A stretch of DNA of 63,314 nucleotides from an uncultured Bacteroidales bacterium (GTDB lineage: Bacteria; Bacteroidota; Bacteroidia; Bacteroidales; Muribaculaceae): positions 1 through 63,314 of the forward strand of contig CACYSG010000030.1 in the NCBI GenBank assembly GCA_902776955.1, written 5' to 3'. Shown here one piece after another: positions 41,445 through 49,243 of the stretch; positions within the stretch are counted from its first letter, which is position 1, and each line of letters opens with the position of its first letter. Under the pieces are notes generated by a model that was not told the origin of the DNA, did not search any database, and saw nothing but the letters and a program-made list of their open reading frames with translations. Both the position numbers and the translations under genes were made by a program.

Positions 41445-41585
41445 GAGACGCAAAATTTGTGCAAACTGAATACCATGATGCTTGCATCAATGGTTGAAGT
41501 GCCGCCAAATTTATCCAAAATTTTGCGTCTCCCATCGGTAGAAATCACCATTATGCTGCCCTTGAGACGCAAAATTTTGCGTCTC
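41445..41585. repeat. GAGACGC palindromes: one split by an insertion, one intact
   Basis: The first copy begins GAGACGCAAAATTT at 41445 and resumes as CAAAATTTTGCGTCTC (ending about 41531). Between them are about 55 bp resembling the GCAAGCCGAATGCCATAATG part of block A (here GCAAACTGAATACCATGATG). A second, intact copy is at 41564-41585. No gene lies in 41142-41717. Confidence 0.68.
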
Positions 41586-41663
41586 TACAGGTCCCAGATG
41601 GCTAACTCATTGACATTTAATGTACATTTTCGTCGAACTCACGGTAATATAGATGATACACAA

Positions 41664-41692
41664 CAGGGGCGCACCATTGCGGCGCGCCCCTG
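41664..41692 (-). terminator. Hairpin after the sus operon
   Basis: CAGGGGCGC (41664-41672) and GCGCCCCTG (41684-41692) form a GC-rich stem 26 nt past the susF-like stop on the minus strand. The following TTGTGTATC is only weakly T-rich. Confidence 0.55.
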
Positions 41693-41717
41693 CATGTCTT
41701 ATAGCTTTATGACTCGA

Positions 41718-42794
41718 TTACTCAGAGATAAAGTAGTAGCGACCCAAGATGTCGTTGAACACAACGGTGTAGGTACCGGCGTCAACGGGGATGTTGGCAC
41801 CATTCTGAACACCCACACCAACGGGGAATGTCGGTGCACCCCAGTTCACAGCCCAGCTGCCGTTAGCAAACTTGAGCTCGGTGTTGTCCTCATAGGTCAC
41901 ATGCTTCATGATCCAGTCATGGTTCTCAACCACGGTGCTCATGGGAGTCATCGCGTTGCCACCAGCGTTCCAGTCCTGATATCCACCAGGCATGGTGATC
42001 ATGTCGTAAACGCCAACAAGTCCGTCATAGGGAGCGATGGTCAGCGTCTCTTCGGCCATGTCGTAGGTAATCTGATAGTAACCGTCGGCAGGAACCTCGA
42101 TGTTGCTACTACCACCGTCGTTCTTGACGGGAGTGCCATCGGTCATACCCCACTGCTCGTCCCAGTTGCCGGGCTGATGGATGAGTTTGAAGCCCTGGCC
42201 GGCGGGGAAGTAGCCCACATAGGTGATAACCGTGAAGTTATCGGGCTCGGTGTACATGGGGATGAGGGCGGTGCCCACGTTAGCGGGATCGTTGCCCCAG
42301 CTACCGTCACCGATGCAAGAACCTACGAGATACCACAGGTCGGGCTTAGCGATAGGCTCAAGAATCACAGTAATCTCAAACGGCGCGCTCAAGATGGAGG
42401 TACTGGTGATTCCATTGGTCATCAACCACTCTACCTTAGCATCGAGTACGCGGGGCTCGGGAGCCTTGCCATAGAGATTAATGATATAATCCTTCAATTC
42501 CTGGGCATTAATAGTACCATCCTCACCCAGGAAGAATGCCTGGTCGTTGAGGAAGATGGTATACTGAGCATGATAAGCAGTGTCGCTCGTTGAGGGTGCA
42601 GTGATGTCACACACCTTGACGCGCTCGCCAGTCTGCTCGGCAAAGTCGATTATGCTAACAGGAGTCACCGAACCGTTGCCAAAGGTGATCACCTCATCCT
42701 GAGGATTGCTCTGGGGCTCGGCCCAGTCCTTGAAGTCCTCGGTACAGCTTGCCAGCAACAAGGTGGCGGCTGCGATATATAAAAACTTCTTCAT
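41718..42794 (-). CDS. SusF-like outer-membrane starch-binding lipoprotein
   Basis: A 358-residue surface lipoprotein (MKKFLYIAAATLLLASC lipobox). An N-terminal SusE-type domain (about 25-135) is followed by two starch-binding-like beta domains (about 140-245 and 250-358) with WYLVGSCIGDGSWGND, FKLIHQPGNWDEQWG and ELKFANGSWAVNWG. It belongs to the SusE/SusF family, whose tandem domains hold starch on the cell surface. The last two domains align closely with those of the neighbouring 42821-44008 protein (shared GYFxAxxxFKLI, NDGGSxNxxVPAxGYY and VVENHDW-type stretches), so the pair probably arose by duplication. Last gene of the susCDEF-like operon. Confidence 0.88.
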   Translation of the reverse strand: MKKFLYIAAATLLLASCTEDFKDWAEPQSNPQDEVITFGNGSVTPVSIIDFAEQTGERVKVCDITAPSTSDTAYHAQYTIFLNDQAFFLGEDGTINAQELKDYIINLYGKAPEPRVLDAKVEWLMTNGITSTSILSAPFEITVILEPIAKPDLWYLVGSCIGDGSWGNDPANVGTALIPMYTEPDNFTVITYVGYFPAGQGFKLIHQPGNWDEQWGMTDGTPVKNDGGSSNIEVPADGYYQITYDMAEETLTIAPYDGLVGVYDMITMPGGYQDWNAGGNAMTPMSTVVENHDWIMKHVTYEDNTELKFANGSWAVNWGAPTFPVGVGVQNGANIPVDAGTYTVVFNDILGRYYFISE

Positions 42795-42820
42795 ATTGTG
42801 TTAGTCTTTTATTTGATTAA

Positions 42821-44008
42821 TTACTCGACAGGAACAAAGTAGTAAGTGCCCAGAATATCGTTGAAGTATACGTGGTAGGTGCCTGCTGCTACGGGGATGT
42901 TGGCACCGCCCTGAGTACCCTGGCCATGGGGGAAGGCACTTGCACCCCAGTTCACATCCCAACTGTTGTCGGCAGCGAACTTGAGCTCAGTGTCGTCGTA
43001 GGTCACATTCTTCAGGTACCAGTCGTGGTTCTCAACGCTGGTGCTCATACCATTCATGAAGTTGTCACCAGTGTTCCAATCCTGGTATGCGCCAGGCATG
43101 GAGATCATGCTGTAAACACCAACGGTGCCCTCGATAGGCTCGATAGTGAGCTCATCGGCTGCGGTGTTCAGGTGGATGAGGTAGTAACCCTCGGCAGGAA
43201 CGGTCAGGTTGCCGCTGCCGCCGTCGTTCTTGACGTAGCCAGCGTCACCCATGCCCCACTGGTTATCCCAGCTACCAGGATCACGGATCAGCTTGAACTG
43301 CATGTCGGCAGTGAAGTAGCCGGCATACTGGATCTCACCAGGCATTACACTGCCATCGGTGTCATAAACGGGATACATCGGGATCAGACCACCGGTACCC
43401 ACAGCATTAGCGTCATTGTTCCAGTCGGCAGAACCGATACCAGCACCAACGAGGTACCAGATCTCGATCTCCTCGGTTACTTCAGAGCTGAGGTCAACAT
43501 AATAGGGATTCACATCCAGTTTTACAACATTGGAGTAAACCGGTTCGGGAAGACCGGCAGTCTTTGCACGGCAACGCACATAGACAGTCTGCACGTCGGG
43601 AACATTGTCTTCTTCCCACATGCACACCTTATTCAAGGCCTTGTTCAGGTCGATAACATCCATGTTACCGGTGCAACCTGCAAACACGGCCTTCAATGTA
43701 GCATAGTCAGCGAGAGTCCAACCGGTCGTGTCGGCATCGGCCTCTTCGGTGCTCGTCTCAAAATTGCCAGTGGGCGAAACCTCGAGCTGATACTCGCAGG
43801 CTGCAGGCCAACCGCCGAAATCGGGCTGTGACCAGACAAAGGGGATACCCGTCGACTCCGACAGGTCAACCAACGTGTTCACGGGGTTGTTGAGTGTGAA
43901 CCCGCTGGGCACAACCAGCGTGGGGTTGGAATCACGGTCATCCTCGCATGCCGTGAACACGAGAGCCATGCTCAGCAGCATCAGTGATGATAATAATATC
44001 TTTTTCAT
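42821..44008 (-). CDS. SusE-like outer-membrane starch-binding lipoprotein
   Basis: A 395-residue lipoprotein started at ATG 44008 (MKKILLSSLMLLSMALVFTAC). A start 27 nt upstream would add a charged peptide before the signal. The N-terminal domain (about 25-165) is the SusE-type Ig-like domain (PSGFTLNNPVNTLVDLSES, YQLEVSPTGNF). Two starch-binding-like domains follow (WYLVGAGIGSADWNND; FKLIRDPGSWDNQWG; ELKFAADNSWDVNWG). It binds and positions polysaccharide at the surface next to SusCD. It lies 26 nt before the susF-like gene and 112 nt after susD; that spacer is made of TTAGC-rich heptad-like sequence. Confidence 0.87.
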   Translation of the reverse strand: MKKILLSSLMLLSMALVFTACEDDRDSNPTLVVPSGFTLNNPVNTLVDLSESTGIPFVWSQPDFGGWPAACEYQLEVSPTGNFETSTEEADADTTGWTLADYATLKAVFAGCTGNMDVIDLNKALNKVCMWEEDNVPDVQTVYVRCRAKTAGLPEPVYSNVVKLDVNPYYVDLSSEVTEEIEIWYLVGAGIGSADWNNDANAVGTGGLIPMYPVYDTDGSVMPGEIQYAGYFTADMQFKLIRDPGSWDNQWGMGDAGYVKNDGGSGNLTVPAEGYYLIHLNTAADELTIEPIEGTVGVYSMISMPGAYQDWNTGDNFMNGMSTSVENHDWYLKNVTYDDTELKFAADNSWDVNWGASAFPHGQGTQGGANIPVAAGTYHVYFNDILGTYYFVPVE

Positions 44009-44120
44009 ATTCTTATTGTCATTTAGTTTTAGCACTTAGCTTTTAGCATTTTAGCTTTTCAGGCTAATGGCTTACGGCTAACAGCTAATAGCTTATTAAT
44101 TGTTAGACATTACGGTTGCA

Positions 44121-45770
44121 TCAATAACCGGGATTCTGAATCAAGTTGGAGTTAGCAATCAGGTCTTCGGTGGGGATGGCAAATACATTGCGGAATGCCT
44201 CGAAGTCGCGACCGGCATAAACGCCACCCTTCCATTGCCACTGGTAGCCGGTGTTGCCACCGAACTTGCCAAAGCGGATCAGGTCGACACGACGACGGCC
44301 CTCGAAGTAGAACTCACGGCCCCACTCGTCCAGAATCTGGTCGAGGGTGTAGCGGTTGCGCTGCAGGGCGTGGGCACGGCCACGGATAGCGTTGATAGCT
44401 GCTACGGCATCGGCAGGAGCAACATCTCCATTCAGGCGGGTCAGAGCCTCGGCATAGGTCAGATAAGCCTCAGCCACACGCATGTAGAACAGGTGGGAAT
44501 CAGCAAACGTGATATCGCTACCCTTGCTACCGTCACACTTGAAGTTGTTGAACTTGGCAACGGCATAGCCATACTTGAAGTTGGACTCATCCTCTACGTT
44601 GAGATGACGGCCCTCGGTCTCAAACAGGGCGCGGTCGTCCTCAGCAACCTCGGCCAGCAGGTAGGCGTGGCCTGCAGGAGCGTCATCGTTGGGGAAGAAC
44701 AAGCGAACCAGCTCGGGACGAGCACGGTTACCACCCCAAGCGCTGTTGTTGTACAGACCATTCACCTCGGTCTCGTCATAGGGGTTGGGATGCATGTCAG
44801 CATCGGCAGTGGAGCAGATCAGGAAGTTGGTACCGCCCCACGAGGTGGTGCGCAGACCATCTTGGATAACAGGGAATACAGCCTCATAGGCGGCATCGGT
44901 CTTGCCGTTATCACCCATGAACAGCATCTGGTAAGCCGTGAACTGACGGCCATTCACATTGTAGCCCTCGGTGTGCAGCTTGTAGGGAGAATCCATCACC
45001 TTCTTGGCATAGTTGGCAGCCTCCTGCCAGCGGGGAGTACCGGTGTAAACCTCGCTGTTCAGATACAAGCGGGCCAGCAGCATCCAAGCGGCAGCCTTGT
45101 CGACGCGGCCATAACCAGCCTCGCCATATTTCTTGGGCTTCGGGTCATTCAGGGTGTAGGCATTGCTCTCGCCCTCGCCGATGATGTCCTTGAGCTCACT
45201 CTCGATGAACTCACACACCTGAGCACGGCTGTACTGCTCGGGGTTGTCACCCGAGATGGTGGTGGCAAAAGGAATGTTGCCAAAGGCATCGGTCAACAGA
45301 TAGAACTGGAAGGCACGCAAGAAGCGAATCTCGGCAGTCATCGCTGCATCGTAGTCCTTATACACCTCGATATACTGGTTGCAGAAGGTGATACCGATAC
45401 ACAGGCCATAGTAGTAACCGCGCAGCATCGGGTGGGTGGCATCGTAGGTGTTGTGGCAATAGGAAGGAATACCCTCATCACCCCAACCGCAGATGGCCTC
45501 GTCGGTGGTCAACTCGTTAGAGTTCCACATCTGGCGGAACTTGTGCTGGAAACCGCCGTCAAGACCGTCAACGTCAACATTGTCGTCACCACCGTTGTTA
45601 CCCGAAGTGGCGAAAACAGAATAGCACTTGTTAAACAGCTGCTCGGGAGTGACATCGCTCTGCAGCGAGGGGTCGATAGGCTCCACGTCCAGGTCGTTGA
45701 CACATGATGAGAGTGCACCAGACATCAACAGGACCGCAGCACACAAGATATATTTGAAAAACTTATTCAT
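44121..45770 (-). CDS. susD: SusD/RagB-family nutrient-binding outer-membrane lipoprotein
   Basis: A 549-residue surface lipoprotein (MSGALSSC lipobox, Cys23). The N-terminal SusD-like region (TPEQLFNKCYSVFATSGN…LDGGFQHKFRQMWNSNELTTDEAICGW), a TPR-like middle (AEIRFLRAFQFYLLTDAFGNIPF; AAAWMLLARLYLNS) and a C-terminal RagB/SusD domain ending with DEWGREFYFEGRRRVDLIRFGKF are all typical. SusD closes as a lid over its SusC partner and delivers glycan. The order susC-susD-susE-susF matches the B. thetaiotaomicron starch locus, so alpha-glucan is the best substrate guess. The gap to susC is 40 nt, so they are co-transcribed. Confidence 0.94.
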   Translation of the reverse strand: MNKFFKYILCAAVLLMSGALSSCVNDLDVEPIDPSLQSDVTPEQLFNKCYSVFATSGNNGGDDNVDVDGLDGGFQHKFRQMWNSNELTTDEAICGWGDEGIPSYCHNTYDATHPMLRGYYYGLCIGITFCNQYIEVYKDYDAAMTAEIRFLRAFQFYLLTDAFGNIPFATTISGDNPEQYSRAQVCEFIESELKDIIGEGESNAYTLNDPKPKKYGEAGYGRVDKAAAWMLLARLYLNSEVYTGTPRWQEAANYAKKVMDSPYKLHTEGYNVNGRQFTAYQMLFMGDNGKTDAAYEAVFPVIQDGLRTTSWGGTNFLICSTADADMHPNPYDETEVNGLYNNSAWGGNRARPELVRLFFPNDDAPAGHAYLLAEVAEDDRALFETEGRHLNVEDESNFKYGYAVAKFNNFKCDGSKGSDITFADSHLFYMRVAEAYLTYAEALTRLNGDVAPADAVAAINAIRGRAHALQRNRYTLDQILDEWGREFYFEGRRRVDLIRFGKFGGNTGYQWQWKGGVYAGRDFEAFRNVFAIPTEDLIANSNLIQNPGY

Positions 45771-45810
45771 TGTAATCTATTCTATAAAATTATATAATGT
45801 GTCAACCAAA

Positions 45811-48800
45811 TCAGAAGTTCAGGCTCAAACCAAGGATGAATGAGATGGGACGCGGGAAGATGTCACCGCCGATACCACCGAAGACCTCGGGATCGATGCC
45901 GTCATACTTGGTGATGCAGAACACGTTGCTGACGGTACCGTAGATACGGCCACCAACACCGTTGTAGCTGCCACGCTTGAACAGGTTGTTGAAGCTGTAA
46001 CCCAGGGTGATGTTATCACACTTGAGGAACGAAGCGTTCTGTACCCAATAGTCGCTGAAGATAGCGTGGTTGTTATAAGTCTGCCAACCCATTTCTACCG
46101 AAGCCCTAGGACGGTTGTTCAGATAGAATGCACCTACCTCCTCAAACACGGCTGCGGGGCTCACGTTGTGATAACCCTGCATCACGTTGTTGAACACGTA
46201 GTTGCCGATGCTGGCACGCAGGTTGAAACCGAAGTCCCAATTCTTCCAGTCGAGGCGAGAACCCAGACCCATGGTCACAGGAGCCCACGGTGACTTGTAG
46301 AGGTACTTGTCGGCGTCACTGATCACGCCGTCGCCGTTGCGGTCAACCACCTGACCCTCGATGGGCTTGCCAGCCTGGTCATAAACCTGCTGGTAAACGT
46401 AGAAGCTGTTAGAGGGATGACCCACTACGTGAGCCTGAGCATTACCGTTGATACCGATGCCACCAGTGGCTACGTAGTAGTCGGGATCGTCGCTGATGAG
46501 CTCGACAACCTTGTTGTTATTGTAGGTCAGGTTATAGTCGATGGTCCACAGCACGTCGTTGGTGCTGATGGCCTTCCAGTTCAACGAGAACTCGATACCG
46601 GTGTTGCGCAGCGAACCGATGTTCTTGTAGTAGGCGTTGCGGAAGTTGGTCATGGCCGAGAAGGTAGCCCAGTTCAACAGATCGGTGCTCTTGCGATAGT
46701 ACCAGTCGATACTACCACTCAGGCGCTGGTTCATGATACCCCAGTCGAGACCGACGTTGGTCGTCGTGGTGGTCTCCCAAGTAAGGGCGGGGTTGTAAAC
46801 ATTGGGCCTAGCCTTGGAGCCGTCGCCAGCAACATCATAGTAAGAACCCATGCTACCGTTACTCATCACGTAGGTGGCAAAGTAGTTGTAGTCACCAATG
46901 CCTTCCTGCTGACCAGTCTTACCCCAACCGAGGCGGAGCTTCAGGTCGCTGAAAGGACCGTCCTTCATGAAGCCCTCCTCGTTGATCTTCCATGCGAAGG
47001 CTGCCGAGGGGAACATAGACCAGTGCTTCTTGAAGCGCGACGAACCGTCATAACGCATCGTGAAGGTCAACAGATAACGGTTGGCATAGCTGTAGTTCAT
47101 ACGACCGAAGAAGGATACCAGATAGTTCTCGGTGCGGTAACCCAGACCGTTGTTCTGGCGATAAACGCCCTCGGAACGGATGGCACCGGCCTTGCTGTCG
47201 CCAATGTTGTATTGAGCAGAGGGAATCCACTGGCCGGGATACACGACGAGCGCGCCGTTCTCGGCATCGGCAGCGGTGAAGTAGAGCTGTGAGTTGGTGG
47301 GATAGGTACCCCATGACTCGTTATACTCCTTGCGCCAGTTGTGCTGCCACTCGTAACCAGCCATGATATCGAAGTGGTGCATGTCGTTGAAGTCCTTGAA
47401 GTACTGAGCATAGGTGCTCAACTGCAGGTTCTCCTTGCTCTGGGTGTAGTAGCTGGTGTTGCCCCAGTAGTTGGCGGTGTTGGAGACATTGGCACTGATG
47501 TTGTGGCCATTGCCGCCGGTGAAGTCGCCACCCAAGGTGAGGTGGAGTCTCAAATCCTCAAAGCCGTGGATCTTATAGTCAACCTCGGCAGTACCGATAA
47601 ACGAGTGGGCCTTACCGCTGTTGTCATGGTTGTCAAGCATTGCCACGGGGTTGTAGGGAGCGTTGGTGTTCTTGGTGTAGGGCCAAGCGGGATCAGCACC
47701 ATTGGGCTGCATCCACTCGAAGTAGCCACCAACACCGTAATACTTAGCATCATCGCTGTAGACGGGCTGGGTCGGGTCCATGCGGACGGCATTGCCCACG
47801 GCACCGGTGTCGGCCCAACGCGACTTGGTCCAAGCCATCTTACCGCTCAGGTTCAAGGTCAGGTGGTCCTCAAAGAAGGAGGGATTCAAGTTCAGGGCTA
47901 CAGTGTAGCGCTTGAAGTCCGAGGTCTTGAGGATACCCTGCTGGTCGGTGTAACCCAACGACAGGCGATAGGGAAGGATCTGACCTACCGAACCAGCCAC
48001 GGTCACATTGTGGTCATGGCTTAAGGCGGTGCGATAAATTTCCTTCTGCCAGTCGGTGTTGGCGTTGCCCAGCAGCGACAGGGCGTTCTGCTCGCGGGTG
48101 CTACCAGCGAAGATGTCCTTCACGAATGCGCGGTACTCGTCACCGTTCATCACGTCGATGGTCTTCTTCTTCATGCTCCAGGTCACGTTACCGTTGTAGG
48201 AAACGGAGGGACGCTGGCCACGACGACCCTTCTTGGTGGTGATGATGATGACACCGTTAGAACCACGGCTACCATAGATAGCGGTGGCCGATGCATCCTT
48301 CAGCACGTTGAAGCTCTCGATATCCTGGGGATTGACGAGAGACAGAGGGTTGGACAGACCGCTAACGCCGTTGTTATCCATGGCAATACCATCAATCACA
48401 ATGAGGGGGTTGTTGCTCGCGCTCAGTGAGGAACCACCGCGGATGCGGATGGTGGCACCGCCACCGGGCTCACCACTGTTGCTGGTCACGCTCACACCGG
48501 CAACCTTACCGCCGAGCATGTCCTGGGCGCTGACAACGACACCCTTGTTCTTGGCATCGGGCTTGAGAGCCGTTACCGAACCGGTCAAGTCGTTCTTCTT
48601 TACTACACCATAACCGATGACCACCAGATTTTCAAGCATCTGAGTGCTCTCGGCCATGGTAATTACTAAGTCACTGGCTGCGGTGACCTCATGGTCATCA
48701 TAGCCGATAGACGTGATCAGGAGCTTGGCGCCCTGGGGCACACCGTCGAGTGTGAAGAGACCGTCAAAGTCGGTCACCGTACCCTGCTGTGTGCCAACGA

Positions 48801-48948
48801 CACGAACACTCGCGCCGATGACAGGTTCGCCGGTAGCATCCTTAACAATGCCATTCACAGTAATCTGTGCATAGGCGCCCAGTGACAAGAAGAGTCCCAT
48901 CACAAGGGTAAGAATCCTAGAAGGAATTCTGATGTTTACCTGCTTCAT
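45811..48948 (-). CDS. susC: SusC/RagA-family TonB-dependent outer-membrane transporter
   Basis: A 1045-residue TonB-dependent receptor. Signal peptide to about residue 27 (…LSLGAYAQ), then a CarboxypepD_reg-like domain (ITVNGIVKDATGEPVIGASV, TDFDGLFTLDGVP, about 28-110), TonB box region VVIGYGVVKKNDLTGSV, plug domain with DASATAIYGSRGSNGVIIITTKKG (the SusC signature), and a 22-strand barrel ending ISFILGLSLNF. It imports oligosaccharide captured by SusD using TonB energy. First gene of susCDEF, transcribed divergently from lacI. Its -7 box (49076-49083) lies 55 nt from the operator at 49139. The untranslated leader would be about 120 nt and contains a second, degenerate operator. Confidence 0.95.
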   Translation of the reverse strand: MKQVNIRIPSRILTLVMGLFLSLGAYAQITVNGIVKDATGEPVIGASVRVVGTQQGTVTDFDGLFTLDGVPQGAKLLITSIGYDDHEVTAASDLVITMAESTQMLENLVVIGYGVVKKNDLTGSVTALKPDAKNKGVVVSAQDMLGGKVAGVSVTSNSGEPGGGATIRIRGGSSLSASNNPLIVIDGIAMDNNGVSGLSNPLSLVNPQDIESFNVLKDASATAIYGSRGSNGVIIITTKKGRRGQRPSVSYNGNVTWSMKKKTIDVMNGDEYRAFVKDIFAGSTREQNALSLLGNANTDWQKEIYRTALSHDHNVTVAGSVGQILPYRLSLGYTDQQGILKTSDFKRYTVALNLNPSFFEDHLTLNLSGKMAWTKSRWADTGAVGNAVRMDPTQPVYSDDAKYYGVGGYFEWMQPNGADPAWPYTKNTNAPYNPVAMLDNHDNSGKAHSFIGTAEVDYKIHGFEDLRLHLTLGGDFTGGNGHNISANVSNTANYWGNTSYYTQSKENLQLSTYAQYFKDFNDMHHFDIMAGYEWQHNWRKEYNESWGTYPTNSQLYFTAADAENGALVVYPGQWIPSAQYNIGDSKAGAIRSEGVYRQNNGLGYRTENYLVSFFGRMNYSYANRYLLTFTMRYDGSSRFKKHWSMFPSAAFAWKINEEGFMKDGPFSDLKLRLGWGKTGQQEGIGDYNYFATYVMSNGSMGSYYDVAGDGSKARPNVYNPALTWETTTTTNVGLDWGIMNQRLSGSIDWYYRKSTDLLNWATFSAMTNFRNAYYKNIGSLRNTGIEFSLNWKAISTNDVLWTIDYNLTYNNNKVVELISDDPDYYVATGGIGINGNAQAHVVGHPSNSFYVYQQVYDQAGKPIEGQVVDRNGDGVISDADKYLYKSPWAPVTMGLGSRLDWKNWDFGFNLRASIGNYVFNNVMQGYHNVSPAAVFEEVGAFYLNNRPRASVEMGWQTYNNHAIFSDYWVQNASFLKCDNITLGYSFNNLFKRGSYNGVGGRIYGTVSNVFCITKYDGIDPEVFGGIGGDIFPRPISFILGLSLNF

Positions 48949-48981
48949 TTTTTAATTTTTAAAGTTAATATTATATTGGTA

Positions 48982-48995
48982 ATCAATCGTTTACA
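48982..48995. promoter_or_regulatory. Degenerate LacI-type operator in the susC leader
   Basis: ATCAATCGTTTACA keeps the CAATCGTTT core of the operator but differs at three outer positions. It lies downstream of the predicted susC transcription start, where binding could act as a roadblock. Weak evidence alone. Confidence 0.4.
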
Positions 48996-49075
48996 AATTG
49001 ATCGTGAATCTTGGCTCAACTAACTGACTTTGGTCACTCCATCATGGATGGCCGTTTTAAGGCAATTAAACAGGG

Positions 49076-49083
49076 CAAAAATA
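49076..49083 (-). promoter_or_regulatory. -7 element of the susCDEF operon
   Basis: On the minus strand TATTTTTG. No TTTG is seen 20 nt upstream. The 55-nt distance to the operator at 49139-49152 repeats the geometry of the MFS and amylase promoters. Confidence 0.58.
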
Positions 49084-49138
49084 GAAATTTTCAATTTAAT
49101 CTTCTTTTTATATAATGTTAAAATTTTCATTAAATAAA

Positions 49139-49152
49139 TGCAATCGTTTGCG
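49139..49152. promoter_or_regulatory. LacI-family operator TGCAATCGTTTGCG between susC and lacI
   Basis: Matches TGCAAnCGnTTGCA with one terminal mismatch. It overlaps the -33 TTTG (49147-49150) of the lacI promoter and is 55 nt from the susC -7 box, so one site could serve both divergent promoters. Confidence 0.78.
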
Positions 49153-49178
49153 TGATTCGATTATTCGTTGTAACTTCG
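49147..49178 (+). promoter_or_regulatory. Promoter of the lacI-family gene
   Basis: TTTG (49147-49150), a 20-nt spacer, TAACTTCG (49171-49178; one mismatch to TAnnTTTG). It supports the start at 49244 rather than the in-frame ATG at 49115, which lies before the promoter. Confidence 0.7.
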
Positions 49179-49243
49179 CCAGCAAAGAAGATTGTTTATC
49201 ACCGAAACCAACATTAACCAACTCAAGCAGACAATACTTATAT

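Noticed and set aside
44100-45707. A 535-codon open frame antisense to susD
   Set aside because: Shadow of a clear SusD lipoprotein gene.
49115-49243. Longer lacI start at ATG 49115
   Set aside because: It precedes the operator and promoter and adds 43 residues not seen in LacI-family proteins.
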